Origin: Streptomyces sp. NRRL F-525
GTDB taxonomy: Bacteria; Actinomycetota; Actinomycetes; Streptomycetales; Streptomycetaceae
Assembly: GCF_000716605.1 (NCBI RefSeq)
Contig: NZ_JNXE01000032.1
Coordinates: forward strand, 47,534-111,533
DNA length: 64,000 nucleotides
Reading direction: 5' to 3'
Shown here in pieces: positions 41,717 through 51,206 of the stretch. The notes beneath the pieces were generated by a model. That model made no database searches and was not told the origin of the DNA. It saw only the letters and a program-made list of their open reading frames with translations. The position numbers and the translations under genes are program-made. Within the stretch, counting starts at the first letter, position 1, and each line of letters opens with the position of its first letter.

Positions 41717-43886
41717 TCAGACGCTCCTTCGTTCCACTCAGGAACTCGCTGCTGGCGTCCCAGCCCTCATTCACCGCGTCGCGGAGCAGATTGTTGGTGC
41801 CGTCCTTCGGGAGCTGGAGACGGTGCCGATCGATGGTTTCTCCAGCCGCCCATTGGGTCTGTTGGCTGACTGAATCTCGGGAGTCATACAAATCCCCGGC
41901 GCTGCGATACAGGGCTTCGTCGCGCGAGCCGTTCAGTTCCTGGCCTTGGAGCAACCGATCAACGGCCGCTCCGGCAACGGCTCCGACACCTCCTCCGACC
42001 ACTGCCCCCATTGCCGCTCCTCCATATGCTTCGGGGACCTGAACGAAGGTCATGCCGACCGAAATCCAGGTCTTGGCAATGTCACCCTTTGCCTTCAAGG
42101 CGTCGTTGTACGCCTTCTCGCCGTCGACGGCGGCTTGAACTTCGCCGTCGGCCACAGAATGAGCGACAAGACCTTCGATGATTCCAGCATTCCTGCCGAT
42201 ATCTTGAAGGACTTGCTTGTGGGTGCCGTCGAACAAGTGAGGGTTCGCAAGGTGTGATTCGATGAGGCCGCTCGTGTAAATACTCTCTCCGAGGATGACA
42301 CCTGCTCTTCCCGACGGGTCCGCGGATACGGCGGAAATAAATCTCACCACATCTCGAACCTTTCCTAGGCCGTCAGGATCGTCACTGTTGGTAAGAAAGA
42401 TGGATTCCGCGCCATGGCCGGCCAGCGTCTGGCTGATCTCCGGCATATAAGAGGCCGCCATATCGCCGAAGCTGTCCCCCAAGCCATTGCTCACGAGATC
42501 GGCGCCCCCGCCGGGCTGTGCCACCGCCTTCATGATGTTCGCCATGATCTGTACTTGAGCCACGCTGTGCCCCGGTGCCTTGGTGGTGGTGTCACCATCG
42601 GCGACTCCCGTGACGGCGGCTTCCAGGGCGCGACCGAGGGACTCACCTCGGTCTGTGTAGCCGGTGGTGCCGAGCATGTGCTCCAGATCCGACTTGGACT
42701 CGAAGGCGTGCTCCGCCGCCTCGGGATTGTGGGAGAGGCCGTCGAACAACCCCTCCAGTGGGTCTCTTCCGTTCCCGTCGCCGAAGACGAGATCTACGGC
42801 GTCGTACCCCTTGACCCACAGGTCGTGGGTGCCGGCGTCCCCTGCTGCCTTGTCCACCTTGAACAGCTGTTCCCGGTAGTCGTCGAGGAACTCGGTGTCG
42901 TACTCGCCCTTACGCATGAGGCTGCTGATGACCTGAGAGCCCAGGGCGCCGACAGGGTTGGACGAGTCGGCGGCGCGGAAGTTCGTGTTGCGCTCGGCGA
43001 GGAGGTCCTTCTTCCAGTCCCGCATGGCGTCTGAGTCGGAGAAGGATGCCGTGGCCAGAGTCAGGCTCATGTTCGCCTGTAGGTCCTTCATGGCCGTGAG
43101 CTCCGAGCCCCTGGCACCAGCGTGGACGGAGGCCATCTCGGTCCAGAACTGGAGCGTCCCCTTGGCTCCCAGCCGGGTCGCGAACTGCTCGGCGAAGAGG
43201 GGATCGTCGTGGTACTTCTCCATCGTGCGGTTGAAGGCCGCGATGTCGTCGAGGCTCATGTCGGCCGGGTCCTTGGCCATCTTCGCCAGTTTCTCCGCAG
43301 CCGCGACGGCGTTTGCCGCCTCGTCCCGGTCCGCGTAGGAGGCATCGGCGAAGCCGTATTTGGCCTCGTCGACAAGAAGCCTCAGAACCTTCGCGGCGCT
43401 CTGGTCGCTCTGTGTCGCTTTGGTCAGGATGCCTTGGATCTCGTCGCGGAAGCCGTTCACCGTTCCCGGATCCGTCACGCCGGTTTTTCCGCTGGGGTCG
43501 GACGCCCAGTCGGGCCGGGTGTTCCCAGCGACGGTGAACGTGCCGTCGCCGGTGTCGATCACGCTCAGGTTCTGCTGCGAGGCCCGCGAGATCGCGTCGT
43601 TCAACTGGGTACGGAAACCGATGAGTTCGCCCCGGGTGTCGGCGAGGATCTTCGTGATGGAGTCGGCCTGGGTATGGGCGTCGGCGAACTCGGTGGCCGT
43701 CTTGTCGACGAACTGGCGGGTGACAGTGGCGTTGACGCCGGACCAGTTGGCTTTGTCCGCCCTGCCCTTGAGGTTGCGCTCCGCGTCCTCCTTGAGGGTC
43801 GCGAGCTTTGTCGTCATCTGTTCCCAGTCGGTGATCGCCTCGCCGAGCTTCGAGAAGTTGCCGAAGCGGAGAGCGTCGAGGTCCAT
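41709..43886 (-). CDS. Large helical ESX-linked protein (possibly DUF6571 family)
   Basis: This 725-residue, strongly alpha-helical protein has no signal peptide. The N-terminal 110 residues (F-S-K-L-G-E-A-I-T-D-W-E-Q-M, then N-W-S-G-V-N-A-T-V) carry a W-S-G triad and resemble a WXG100 hairpin. The centre is rich in Asp and Ala. Near the end there is a Gly-rich hydrophobic stretch (A-A-M-G-A-V-V-G-G-G-V-G-A-V-A-G-A-A) that could insert into or span a membrane. ATG 43886 shares a base with the upstream stop codon (TGATG). I associate this layout with DUF6571, from memory. It is a candidate secreted effector. Confidence 0.72.
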   Translation of the reverse strand: MDLDALRFGNFSKLGEAITDWEQMTTKLATLKEDAERNLKGRADKANWSGVNATVTRQFVDKTATEFADAHTQADSITKILADTRGELIGFRTQLNDAISRASQQNLSVIDTGDGTFTVAGNTRPDWASDPSGKTGVTDPGTVNGFRDEIQGILTKATQSDQSAAKVLRLLVDEAKYGFADASYADRDEAANAVAAAEKLAKMAKDPADMSLDDIAAFNRTMEKYHDDPLFAEQFATRLGAKGTLQFWTEMASVHAGARGSELTAMKDLQANMSLTLATASFSDSDAMRDWKKDLLAERNTNFRAADSSNPVGALGSQVISSLMRKGEYDTEFLDDYREQLFKVDKAAGDAGTHDLWVKGYDAVDLVFGDGNGRDPLEGLFDGLSHNPEAAEHAFESKSDLEHMLGTTGYTDRGESLGRALEAAVTGVADGDTTTKAPGHSVAQVQIMANIMKAVAQPGGGADLVSNGLGDSFGDMAASYMPEISQTLAGHGAESIFLTNSDDPDGLGKVRDVVRFISAVSADPSGRAGVILGESIYTSGLIESHLANPHLFDGTHKQVLQDIGRNAGIIEGLVAHSVADGEVQAAVDGEKAYNDALKAKGDIAKTWISVGMTFVQVPEAYGGAAMGAVVGGGVGAVAGAAVDRLLQGQELNGSRDEALYRSAGDLYDSRDSVSQQTQWAAGETIDRHRLQLPKDGTNNLLRDAVNEGWDASSEFLSGTKERLNG

Positions 43887-44344
43887 CAGCGGTCCGTCCT
43901 GTGGTCGAAGCCCTTGTCCAGCAGGGAGATGCCGCTGAGCGTGCCCGCGATGTAGCTCTCGTCGGCCGCGTGCTGGTTCTTGGTGAACCGCAGGTGGTTC
44001 GAGATGTGTGCGCAGGCGTCCAGCAGGGACTGAACCTGGTCGCCCCAGCGCTCCGCGACATGATCGAGAGCCCCACCGAGTGCGAAGCCTTCGTCCTTGA
44101 GTCCGCCGGCGGCAGTCATGGAGGCGACCCGGGCGTAGTCGCTGTACTGCCCGAAGCCGTCGAACAAGTCCTGTGCCGCCGAGCCGACCGCGGCAAGGTC
44201 CTTCTGGCTGACAGTGAGGTCGCCCCATGCGCTCTTACCCCCGCCCCCGCCGCCTCCCGACGGCGCGAGCTGGTTGAGCCGCATGTGCGCCGACTGTTTC
44301 TGAGCGGCCTCGGACTTCAGCTGCTCCCACTCGTCCCACGCCAT
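43886..44344 (-). CDS. ESX-linked WXG-like small protein
   Basis: This 152-residue protein opens M-A-W-D-E-W-E-Q-L-K-S-E-A-A. A Gly run (residues 30-36) separates this from a helical part ending in L-L-D-K-G-F-D-H-R. No signal peptide is present. The closest relation in the window is a 41-residue fragment at 45216-45341. It heads the coupled minus-strand group and is probably a partner of the large protein encoded after it, to which it is linked by a TGATG overlap. Confidence 0.75.
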   Translation of the reverse strand: MAWDEWEQLKSEAAQKQSAHMRLNQLAPSGGGGGGGKSAWGDLTVSQKDLAAVGSAAQDLFDGFGQYSDYARVASMTAAGGLKDEGFALGGALDHVAERWGDQVQSLLDACAHISNHLRFTKNQHAADESYIAGTLSGISLLDKGFDHRTDR

Positions 44345-44646
44345 GCGCGGCCCCTCCCCGTTGGTCTTCTCTGCCCTCGGCCTGACGAAGGCCGGCGAGC
44401 CACCTCGCGTGCTTCGACAAGGCGGAACCGATCTCTCAATTTACCAATGGATCAGCTTCACTTGACCGATTCCAAACGGGAACGACCCACCTCCGCATCC
44501 TCTCCACAGGCTGGACCTGGCGAGGAGTGCTCAGGCTATGACCGGCCGGTGAGCTTCAGGGGCTGGCTGAGAGATGCCGCCAGGCGCTGGCACAAGCGTT
44601 GGCATCCGGGAACATTACGAGCCCCCGCCCCCCTCCTGGCAACGGC
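44345..44646. other. Noncoding gap inside the ESX locus
   Basis: This 302-base gap has a relatively AT-rich patch around 44432-44475, which could be the promoter of the minus-strand effector group. No coding frame, repeat or strong hairpin was found. Confidence 0.4.
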
Positions 44647-45219
44647 TCAACCCCCCTGCCCGCACCCCTGCTTGGCCATCGCCCCAGGGAAGTACGCCCC
44701 CAGGAACGAGCGCAACGCATCCCGCCGCCGCGAGGTCTTCCCGGGAACCTTCTCCTGGAGCTGCACCGACGTCACGAACTTGCGCCGCTCGCCCTCGTAC
44801 GTGCAAGTGCCCACCGCCATCGCCCCGTTGTCCGCCACCCTGGCGCTGTCACCGATGTCGACGGAGGCCGGGTTGCCGAGACGTACCAGGGCCCGGTCCT
44901 GGACCTTGATGGGGTCGGTCTCCGTGGGGACGACGTCACTCGAAAGGTAGACGACCAACTTGCCGTCGACCGAAAGACGGCAACGCGGGCTCTCCTGGCC
45001 GGAGTTGTAGGCGCGCTGGGTGAGCTTCTGTCCGTCCGGCAGGAAGGGCGACAGCAGATCCGTGTCGACGGCCACCCCGCAGACCTTGTCCGGAACGGTG
45101 TAGGCGCGTGCGTCCGAGTCCGTACAGCCCGCCGTGGCCAGGACAAGCAGCGTCACCGCGGCGGCGGTCGTGGAGGCCGCCGCTCGCCGCGTCGAAGGCA
45201 CTGACACACCCTTGCTCAC
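44647..45219 (-). CDS. Putative lipoprotein in the ESX locus
   Basis: This 190-residue protein starts at GTG 45219. It has a signal ending in L-A-T-A-G-C (Cys32), so it should be lipid-anchored outside the membrane. The mature part has several cysteines (V-C-G-V, R-C-R-L, T-C-T-Y, G-C-G-Q) that may pair. Its start overlaps the stop of the 41-residue upstream fragment, so the two are translated together. Its function is unknown; it may contact the extracytoplasmic face of the ESX machine. Confidence 0.75.
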   Translation of the reverse strand: MSKGVSVPSTRRAAASTTAAAVTLLVLATAGCTDSDARAYTVPDKVCGVAVDTDLLSPFLPDGQKLTQRAYNSGQESPRCRLSVDGKLVVYLSSDVVPTETDPIKVQDRALVRLGNPASVDIGDSARVADNGAMAVGTCTYEGERRKFVTSVQLQEKVPGKTSRRRDALRSFLGAYFPGAMAKQGCGQGG

Positions 45220-45341
45220 TGATCGCCCGCCAGTCCCTGAACCCGCGCGTCGCCGTCCGCAGGAGGCCGGTTCGGCTCCCTGCGCGCGGACTGCTTCCGT
45301 GTCGCCCGGCCCTTCAGGCGTTCCCACTCGCCCCATGCCAC
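45216..45341 (-). CDS. 41-residue ESX-linked micro-protein, truncated paralogue
   Basis: Starting at GTG 45341, the frame encodes V-A-W-G-E-W-E-R-L-K-G-R-A-T-R-K-Q-S-A, which parallels M-A-W-D-E-W-E-Q-L-K-S-E-A-A-Q-K-Q-S-A of the gene at 43886-44344. It ends after 41 residues. The stop overlaps the lipoprotein GTG (GTGA). It is either a genuine short leader protein for the lipoprotein gene or the remnant of a truncated paralogue. The match of the first 19 residues supports that it was once coding. Confidence 0.55.
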   Translation of the reverse strand: MAWGEWERLKGRATRKQSARREPNRPPADGDARVQGLAGDQ

Positions 45342-45419
45342 GTGCGGACCCCTTCCCCGTGCCCCGTAGGCCCCGCCCGCTGGACGGGACCAGTCCGTCG
45401 ACCTTCGTACTGCCGACCG

Positions 45420-48400
45420 TCAGTACTCCGTCTCCGGCACCAACCCCGTCTGCACCAACGGCTTCCCCCGCTTCCGTGACACGAACACCCCCCGCCCCGC
45501 GGGCATCGGCCGCGGCCGCACCCCGCCCAGGACGTCGCCCTCGCCGGGGTCGCCCGCCAGGACGACGCCCTGGGCGCCCAGTTCCTGAAGGCGCTGCATG
45601 AACGGCTCGTACGCGGCGCGGCCGGCGCCCGCCGTGGAGCGGGCGATGATGAAGCGGACGCCGACGTCACGGGCGAACGGCAGCATCTCGGTGAGGTTGC
45701 CCAGCGGGTTGCCGCTGGACGTGGAGACGAGGTCGTAGTCGTCCACGACGACGTACACCGTCGGGCCCTGCCACCAGCTCCGCTCGCGGAGTTGACGGGC
45801 CGTCACGTCGGCCGTGGGGGTGCGGCGCCGCATCAGGTCCGCGAGGGCGACCATGTGGTGGTCCATGGCGTTGGACATGGGGATGTACTCGGCGAGGTGC
45901 GAGGCGGGCGTCGCGTCCAGCAGGGAGCGGCGGTTGTCGATGACGAAGAGCTTCGCCTCGTCGCCGGTGTACCGCTCCGTCAACTGCTTGACCAGCAGCC
46001 GCAGCAGGTTCGACTTGCCCGACTCGCTCTCGCCGAAGACGAGGAAGAACGGGTCCTGCTCGAAGTCGACGAAGACCGGCTCCAGGTTGTTCTCGTCGAT
46101 GGCGAAGGCGACCCCGCGCTGCGGGAAACGGTCGCCCGGCGGCAGCTGCGCGGCGGCCAACTCGCGCGGCAGTAGCCGTACTTCGGGCGCTCCCGGCGCC
46201 TCCCAGTGCCGGGACACCTCGGTCGCCAGCGCCTGGGTCGCATCGGCCAGGTCGGTGTCCGAGACCAGGCCGTCGATGCGCGGCACCGCCGCCATGAAGT
46301 GCAGCCGCTCCGGCGACACACCACGTCCGGGGACGCCCGTCGGGACGTTCACCGCCACCTTGCGGTCGATCTCGGAGTCCATGGTGTCGCCGAGCCGCAG
46401 TTCGAGGCGGTTCATCAGGTGGTCCTTGAGGTTCGCGCGGACCTCCATCGACCGGGACGCGGTGAGCACCAGGTGGATGCCGAAGCCCAGGCCGCGCGCG
46501 GCGATGTCCAGCACCGCCGCCTCCAACCCCTCATAGTCCGCACGGAAGTTGCCCCACCCGTCGATGACGAGGAAGACATCGCCCCAGGGCTGGTCCGTCA
46601 CCGAGATCTGGCCGCGCGCCCGGCGGGACCGGAACTCCGCGATCGACGGGATGCCCGCCGAGCGGAAGTACTCCTCGCGGCGCGTCATCACGCCGTACAC
46701 CTCGGAGACCGTGCGCCGGACCTTCTCGGGGTCGAGGCGGGAGCCGATGCCGCCCACGTGGGGCAGGCCGGCCACCGAAGAGAGACCGCCGCCGCCGAAG
46801 TCGAGGCCGTAGAACTGGACTTCGTGCGGGGTGTGGGTCAGGGCGAAGGCGCAGATCAGGGAGCGGAGGAGAGTGGATTTTCCGGACTGTGGGCCGCCGA
46901 CGATCTGCATGTGGCCTGCCGCGCCCGAGAAGTCGACCCAGAGGTGGTCGCGGCGCTGCTCGTACGGCTTGTCGACAAGGCCGACCGGGACCACCAGCCG
47001 GCCCGCGCCCTCGTAGCCGGGCTGCGTGAGCCCGCGGCCCGGCACCGCGGTGAGGCCGGGCAGGAGGCCGTCCAGCGAGGGCGGGCTGTCCAGCGGCGGC
47101 AGCCACACCTGGTGGGCCGCCGGACCCTGCGCCTCGAGGCGGCGCACGATGACGTCGAGCACGGTGTCGGCGAGCGCGTCGTCGATGTCCGGGGACGCGG
47201 TGCGCTGCTGCGGAACCGCCGTGTACTGCACCGGTACTTCGGCCGCCGTGAACAGCACCGGCCGCCGGTCGACCGGCAGTTGACCGGCGCCGAGCGACGC
47301 CTGCGCGGAGCCCGAGCGGTAAGTCCCGGACACGTAGGCGGCCTTGAACCGCACCATCTCGTCCGTGCCGTACTTCAGGAAGCCGGACCCGGGGACGTTC
47401 GGGAGTTCGTAGGCGTCCGGCACGCCCAGCGCGGCCCGCGACTCGGCCGCCGAGAAGGTGCGCAGACCGACGCGGTACGAGAGGTAGGTCTCCAGACCGC
47501 GCAGCCTGCCCTCCTCCAGGCGCTGCGAGGCCAGCAGCAGATGGACGCCGAGCGAGCGGCCGATCCGGCCGATCTGCACGAACATCTCGATGAAGTCCGG
47601 CTTGGCGGTGAGGAGTTCGCTGAACTCGTCGATCACCAGCACCAGGGAGGGGATCGGCTGCAGCGGGGCGCCCGCGGCGCGTGCCTTCTCGTAGTCGTGG
47701 ATGTTGGCGTAGTTGCCCGCGTCGCGCAGGAGCTGCTGGCGGCGGTTGAGCTCGCCGCGGATGGAGTCGCCCATGCGGTCGACCAGCGTCAGATCGTCCG
47801 CGAGGTTGGTGATCACGGCCGCCACGTGCGGCATCTGCGCCATCCCGGCGAAGGTGGCACCGCCCTTGAAGTCCGCGAGGACGAAGTTCAGGGTCTCCGA
47901 GGAGTGGGTGACCGCGAGGCCGAGGACCAGCGTGCGCAGCAGCTCGGACTTGCCGGAACCGGTCGCGCCCACGCACAGGCCGTGCGGGCCCATGCCCTCC
48001 TGCGCGGCCTCCTTGAGGTCGAGCATCACGGGCCGGCCGTCCTCCCCGAGCCCGATCGGCACCCGCAGCCGCTCGGCCAGCGAACGCGTCCGCCAGGTCC
48101 GCTTGGTGTCGACGGAGGCCGCGTCACCGAGGTTCAGCAGATCGGTGAACTCCAGGTTGGCGAGCAGCGGTTGGTCGTCGTCCCCGCCGGACGCCATCCG
48201 CAGCGGCGCCAACTGCCGCGCGAGCGCCTCGGCGGACTCGTAGGAGAGAGCGTCGGGAGCCCCCTCGTAGACGTCTCCGTGACTGGACTCCAGGTGCAGC
48301 GACGTCGGTTGTACGACGATGGACAACTCGCCGCCGGCTCCGGTCGGTTCGCCGGGGACGACGTCGACGAGGGTCACCCCTTGCAGGCCCTCGGGGTTGG

Positions 48401-49385
48401 CGAGGACCGAGTCGGGGGGCAGCGAGACCCCGTCGAGGACGACGACGATGTGCGGCTCGTCAGGCAGCGGTGTCGCGTCGGGGTGGAAGCGCGGACGGCC
48501 GGTCAGCCGGGCGGAGATCAGGTTCTCCAGCTCACGGACGTCGCTGTCGATCAGCCGGCGGGTGCCCGCGCCGTCCGTGACACCGGGCGCCTGCGCGTGC
48601 GGCAGCCACTTGGCCCACTCCCAGTGCGGCAGGGTCTCCCTGGCCGCCGCGACCACGATCATCAGGTCCTCGGGCGAGTGCAGCGCGGCCAGCGAACCGG
48701 CCAGGGCCCGGGCGGAGGACCGTACGGACCGCTCCTCGCCGCTGATGGTGAGGTAGGAGAAGGCACGCAGGGAGACCGCCATCGGCAGGTCGTCCAGGTT
48801 GCCGTGGACGGACAGGAAGCGCTGCATCGCGCCCGCCGTCAGCGGCTCCAGCTGGTCGACCCCGCCGGTCTCGGGGGCGATGAGCGGAGTGGCGAGCGAC
48901 TGCCGGCCGAGGCCGATGCGCACCTGGCCGAAGTCCTCGTCGCCAGGCCGCCGTTCCCACACCCGGCTGCCCTCGGCGACCAGCGCCCACAGCTGCTCGG
49001 GGGAGGGGTGGAGGTAGTACTGCGCGTCGCGCTGCGCCCGTGCGGTGTCCAGGGCGGTCCGCCGGGTCTGCGCCAGGTAGCGCAGATAGTCGGTGCGCAG
49101 ATCCGCCAGCTGACCCTGGTTGCCGCGGCGGAAGCGGACCACCATCGCGATGGACATGGCGACCGTCGAGACGATCATCACCATGCCCATGATCTTCATG
49201 AACGGCTGTCCGCTCGTGAAGAAGAACACCACCGAGCCGCCCATGCCGAGCGTCGGCAGCAACTGCATCAGGACGCTCTCCTGATGACCGCGGGGCAACT
49301 CCGGCGGAGGCTGCAGGACGATCTCGTCCGTGGGCACCTCGGACGGCAGCGCGCGCGGCGGGCGCTTGACGACGATGTGGCTCAC
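45420..49385 (-). CDS. eccC: Type VII secretion ATPase EccC (fused EccCa-EccCb)
   Basis: EccC is the FtsK/SpoIIIE-type motor that recognises substrates and drives ESX secretion. The 1,321-residue protein has two membrane segments within residues 38-90, then three ATPase domains. Their Walker A motifs are G-A-T-G-S-G-K-S (about residue 468), G-G-P-Q-S-G-K-S (about 828) and G-E-S-E-S-G-K-S (about 1122). All three keep the P-loop Lys. Walker B-type strands (L-V-L-V-I-D-E-F, V-F-L-V-I-D-G-W, V-Y-V-V-V-D-D-Y) follow each. The start is GTG 49385. It is divergent from eccD across 250 bases. Confidence 0.95.
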   Translation of the reverse strand: MSHIVVKRPPRALPSEVPTDEIVLQPPPELPRGHQESVLMQLLPTLGMGGSVVFFFTSGQPFMKIMGMVMIVSTVAMSIAMVVRFRRGNQGQLADLRTDYLRYLAQTRRTALDTARAQRDAQYYLHPSPEQLWALVAEGSRVWERRPGDEDFGQVRIGLGRQSLATPLIAPETGGVDQLEPLTAGAMQRFLSVHGNLDDLPMAVSLRAFSYLTISGEERSVRSSARALAGSLAALHSPEDLMIVVAAARETLPHWEWAKWLPHAQAPGVTDGAGTRRLIDSDVRELENLISARLTGRPRFHPDATPLPDEPHIVVVLDGVSLPPDSVLANPEGLQGVTLVDVVPGEPTGAGGELSIVVQPTSLHLESSHGDVYEGAPDALSYESAEALARQLAPLRMASGGDDDQPLLANLEFTDLLNLGDAASVDTKRTWRTRSLAERLRVPIGLGEDGRPVMLDLKEAAQEGMGPHGLCVGATGSGKSELLRTLVLGLAVTHSSETLNFVLADFKGGATFAGMAQMPHVAAVITNLADDLTLVDRMGDSIRGELNRRQQLLRDAGNYANIHDYEKARAAGAPLQPIPSLVLVIDEFSELLTAKPDFIEMFVQIGRIGRSLGVHLLLASQRLEEGRLRGLETYLSYRVGLRTFSAAESRAALGVPDAYELPNVPGSGFLKYGTDEMVRFKAAYVSGTYRSGSAQASLGAGQLPVDRRPVLFTAAEVPVQYTAVPQQRTASPDIDDALADTVLDVIVRRLEAQGPAAHQVWLPPLDSPPSLDGLLPGLTAVPGRGLTQPGYEGAGRLVVPVGLVDKPYEQRRDHLWVDFSGAAGHMQIVGGPQSGKSTLLRSLICAFALTHTPHEVQFYGLDFGGGGLSSVAGLPHVGGIGSRLDPEKVRRTVSEVYGVMTRREEYFRSAGIPSIAEFRSRRARGQISVTDQPWGDVFLVIDGWGNFRADYEGLEAAVLDIAARGLGFGIHLVLTASRSMEVRANLKDHLMNRLELRLGDTMDSEIDRKVAVNVPTGVPGRGVSPERLHFMAAVPRIDGLVSDTDLADATQALATEVSRHWEAPGAPEVRLLPRELAAAQLPPGDRFPQRGVAFAIDENNLEPVFVDFEQDPFFLVFGESESGKSNLLRLLVKQLTERYTGDEAKLFVIDNRRSLLDATPASHLAEYIPMSNAMDHHMVALADLMRRRTPTADVTARQLRERSWWQGPTVYVVVDDYDLVSTSSGNPLGNLTEMLPFARDVGVRFIIARSTAGAGRAAYEPFMQRLQELGAQGVVLAGDPGEGDVLGGVRPRPMPAGRGVFVSRKRGKPLVQTGLVPETEY

Positions 49386-49635
49386 TGCTCACCAATTCCC
49401 TTGCGCGGCCCCGGGACTACCGTCCGCCACCCCGTGTCAGGCGGACGCAGGCCGCCGCGCGATCCTACTGACTTCGCGTGGGACGGGTGAGCGGTAGGGT
49501 GCCGGATGTTCGCGTGCGCACACGCCGACCAGGCTGGAAAAACAGGGCATTCCGCGCCATGTGAAGGTCCGTGGAACGCCCCGCGCGACACCTTCACGAC
49601 GCAGACGCACCATCACCATTGAGGGGGATCAACAG

Positions 49636-51141
49636 GTGAGCATCACGGCCTCCGCGGCGGGCGGGCCCGGTACCGGAGCCGCTGTCGGCACCGGCCCGGG
49701 GCTCGGTTTCTGCCGGGTCACGATCGTCGCGCCCGACAGCCGGATCGACGTGGCACTGCCCGACGACATCCCGGTCGCCGACATCTATCCGGAGATCCTC
49801 AGGCTCTCCCGGCAGAGCCCCGCCGAGGGCGCCCCGGTCGGCTATCACCTGGTGCGCCGGGACGGCACCGTCCTCGACAGCTCCCGCACGTTCGCCGGCC
49901 AGCGCATTCTCGACGGCGAACTCCTCACCCTGCGCCCCTTCTCCGAGTCGCTCCCGCCGGCCGTGTTCGACGACGTGTCCGAGGCGGTCTCGGCCGCGGT
50001 GACCCGCGAACACACCCTGTGGGGCGGCGAGTTGACCCGCGCCGCCGGCCTCGTCGGCGGCGGTGTCCTGCCCGCCCTGCTCGCCTTCGTCGCCTGGACC
50101 GCCGACCCGCGCCACGACATGAACAGCCTGCCCGGCATCCTCGCCGCGGTCGTCGGCGTCCTGCTGGTCGTCCTGGCCTGCGTCCGCGCCCGGGTCTACG
50201 ACGACCGGTCCTCGGCCATCGCGCTGGGTCTCGGCGCCCTGCCCAACATCGGGGTGGCCGGCTCGGGTCTGCTGCCGCTCACCGACGGCCAGGGCATCGG
50301 CAAGCTGCAGTTCCTCCTCGCGTGCGCGGCCGTGCTGGTGGCCGCCGTCGTCCTCACCCTGTGCTCGCCCGGCGGGGACGCGCCGTTCGTCGCCCTCGTC
50401 TTCGCGTCCGCGGTCGGCCTGATCGTCGCGTTCATCGCGATCCGGGCCCACTGGACGCCGTCCGAGATCGCCGCGCTGTGCGCTCCGGTCGCGGTCGGCG
50501 CGCTGGCCTTCCTGCCGGGCCTCTCGATGCGCTTCGCCCGCCTGCCGATCGGCTTCGACCCCCCGAACACCGCCCCGCGCAGCGCGTACGGCGCCGAGCC
50601 CGCCGTCCAGGAAGCGGTCGACACCGAACGCGTCGCCGCCCAGGCCCGCCGCGGTCACGAACTCCTCGTCGGCCTCGTCGGCGGCTGCGCGGTCACCGCC
50701 GTCGGGGCCACGGCCGTCCTCGGTTTCTCCGCCGACGTCTGGGCCCAGCTGCTCGCCCTCGCGACCGGGGCCGCGCTGCTGATGCGCGCCCACCTCTTCC
50801 GCTACACCGCCCAGGTCGCCCCCGTCCTGGCCGCCGGACTCGGCTCCCTCGTGCTGCTCGGCCTGGGCCTCGCGCTCAACCCGCCGCACTCCCTGATCCG
50901 CGAGGCGCTCCACGGCGACCGCGGCGGCCTCGACCTCCGTACGGTCTGGCTCGTCGCGGCGATCGCTGCGGCCACCGCGCTCGTGACCGCGATCGGCCTG
51001 ATCGTCCCGCGCAGCGGTCTCACCCCGTTCTGGGGACGCTTCCTGGAGATCGCCGAAGGCTTCGTCCTGCTGACGCTGGTGCCGCTGGCACTCGCCGTCT
51101 TCGACGTGTACGCGACGGTCCGCTCGCTGACGAGCAACTGA
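49636..51141 (+). CDS. eccD: Type VII secretion integral membrane protein EccD
   Basis: EccD forms the membrane barrel of the ESX complex. The 501-residue protein begins at GTG 49636 with GAGGGGG upstream. An N-terminal ubiquitin-like domain (about residues 25-105: V-T-I-V-A-P-D-S-R-I-D-V-A-L-P-D-D) is followed by about eleven membrane segments. A cytosolic loop with E-R-V-A-A-Q-A-R-R-G-H-E lies near residue 335. An in-frame upstream extension lacks coding character. A PQQ-like propeller gene follows after 65 bases. Confidence 0.92.
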   Translation: MSITASAAGGPGTGAAVGTGPGLGFCRVTIVAPDSRIDVALPDDIPVADIYPEILRLSRQSPAEGAPVGYHLVRRDGTVLDSSRTFAGQRILDGELLTLRPFSESLPPAVFDDVSEAVSAAVTREHTLWGGELTRAAGLVGGGVLPALLAFVAWTADPRHDMNSLPGILAAVVGVLLVVLACVRARVYDDRSSAIALGLGALPNIGVAGSGLLPLTDGQGIGKLQFLLACAAVLVAAVVLTLCSPGGDAPFVALVFASAVGLIVAFIAIRAHWTPSEIAALCAPVAVGALAFLPGLSMRFARLPIGFDPPNTAPRSAYGAEPAVQEAVDTERVAAQARRGHELLVGLVGGCAVTAVGATAVLGFSADVWAQLLALATGAALLMRAHLFRYTAQVAPVLAAGLGSLVLLGLGLALNPPHSLIREALHGDRGGLDLRTVWLVAAIAAATALVTAIGLIVPRSGLTPFWGRFLEIAEGFVLLTLVPLALAVFDVYATVRSLTSN

Positions 51142-51206
51142 CCCGGCGCCCACGGGCGCGGAAGACGACAGAGACCGCTGAACAGGCGACGAAAGGATTC
51201 GTCCGC

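Noticed and set aside
46206..49490. A 1,094-codon plus-strand frame opposite eccC
   Set aside because: This is antisense to a fully recognised EccC, and its composition is dominated by Arg, Gly, Val and Asp without domains.
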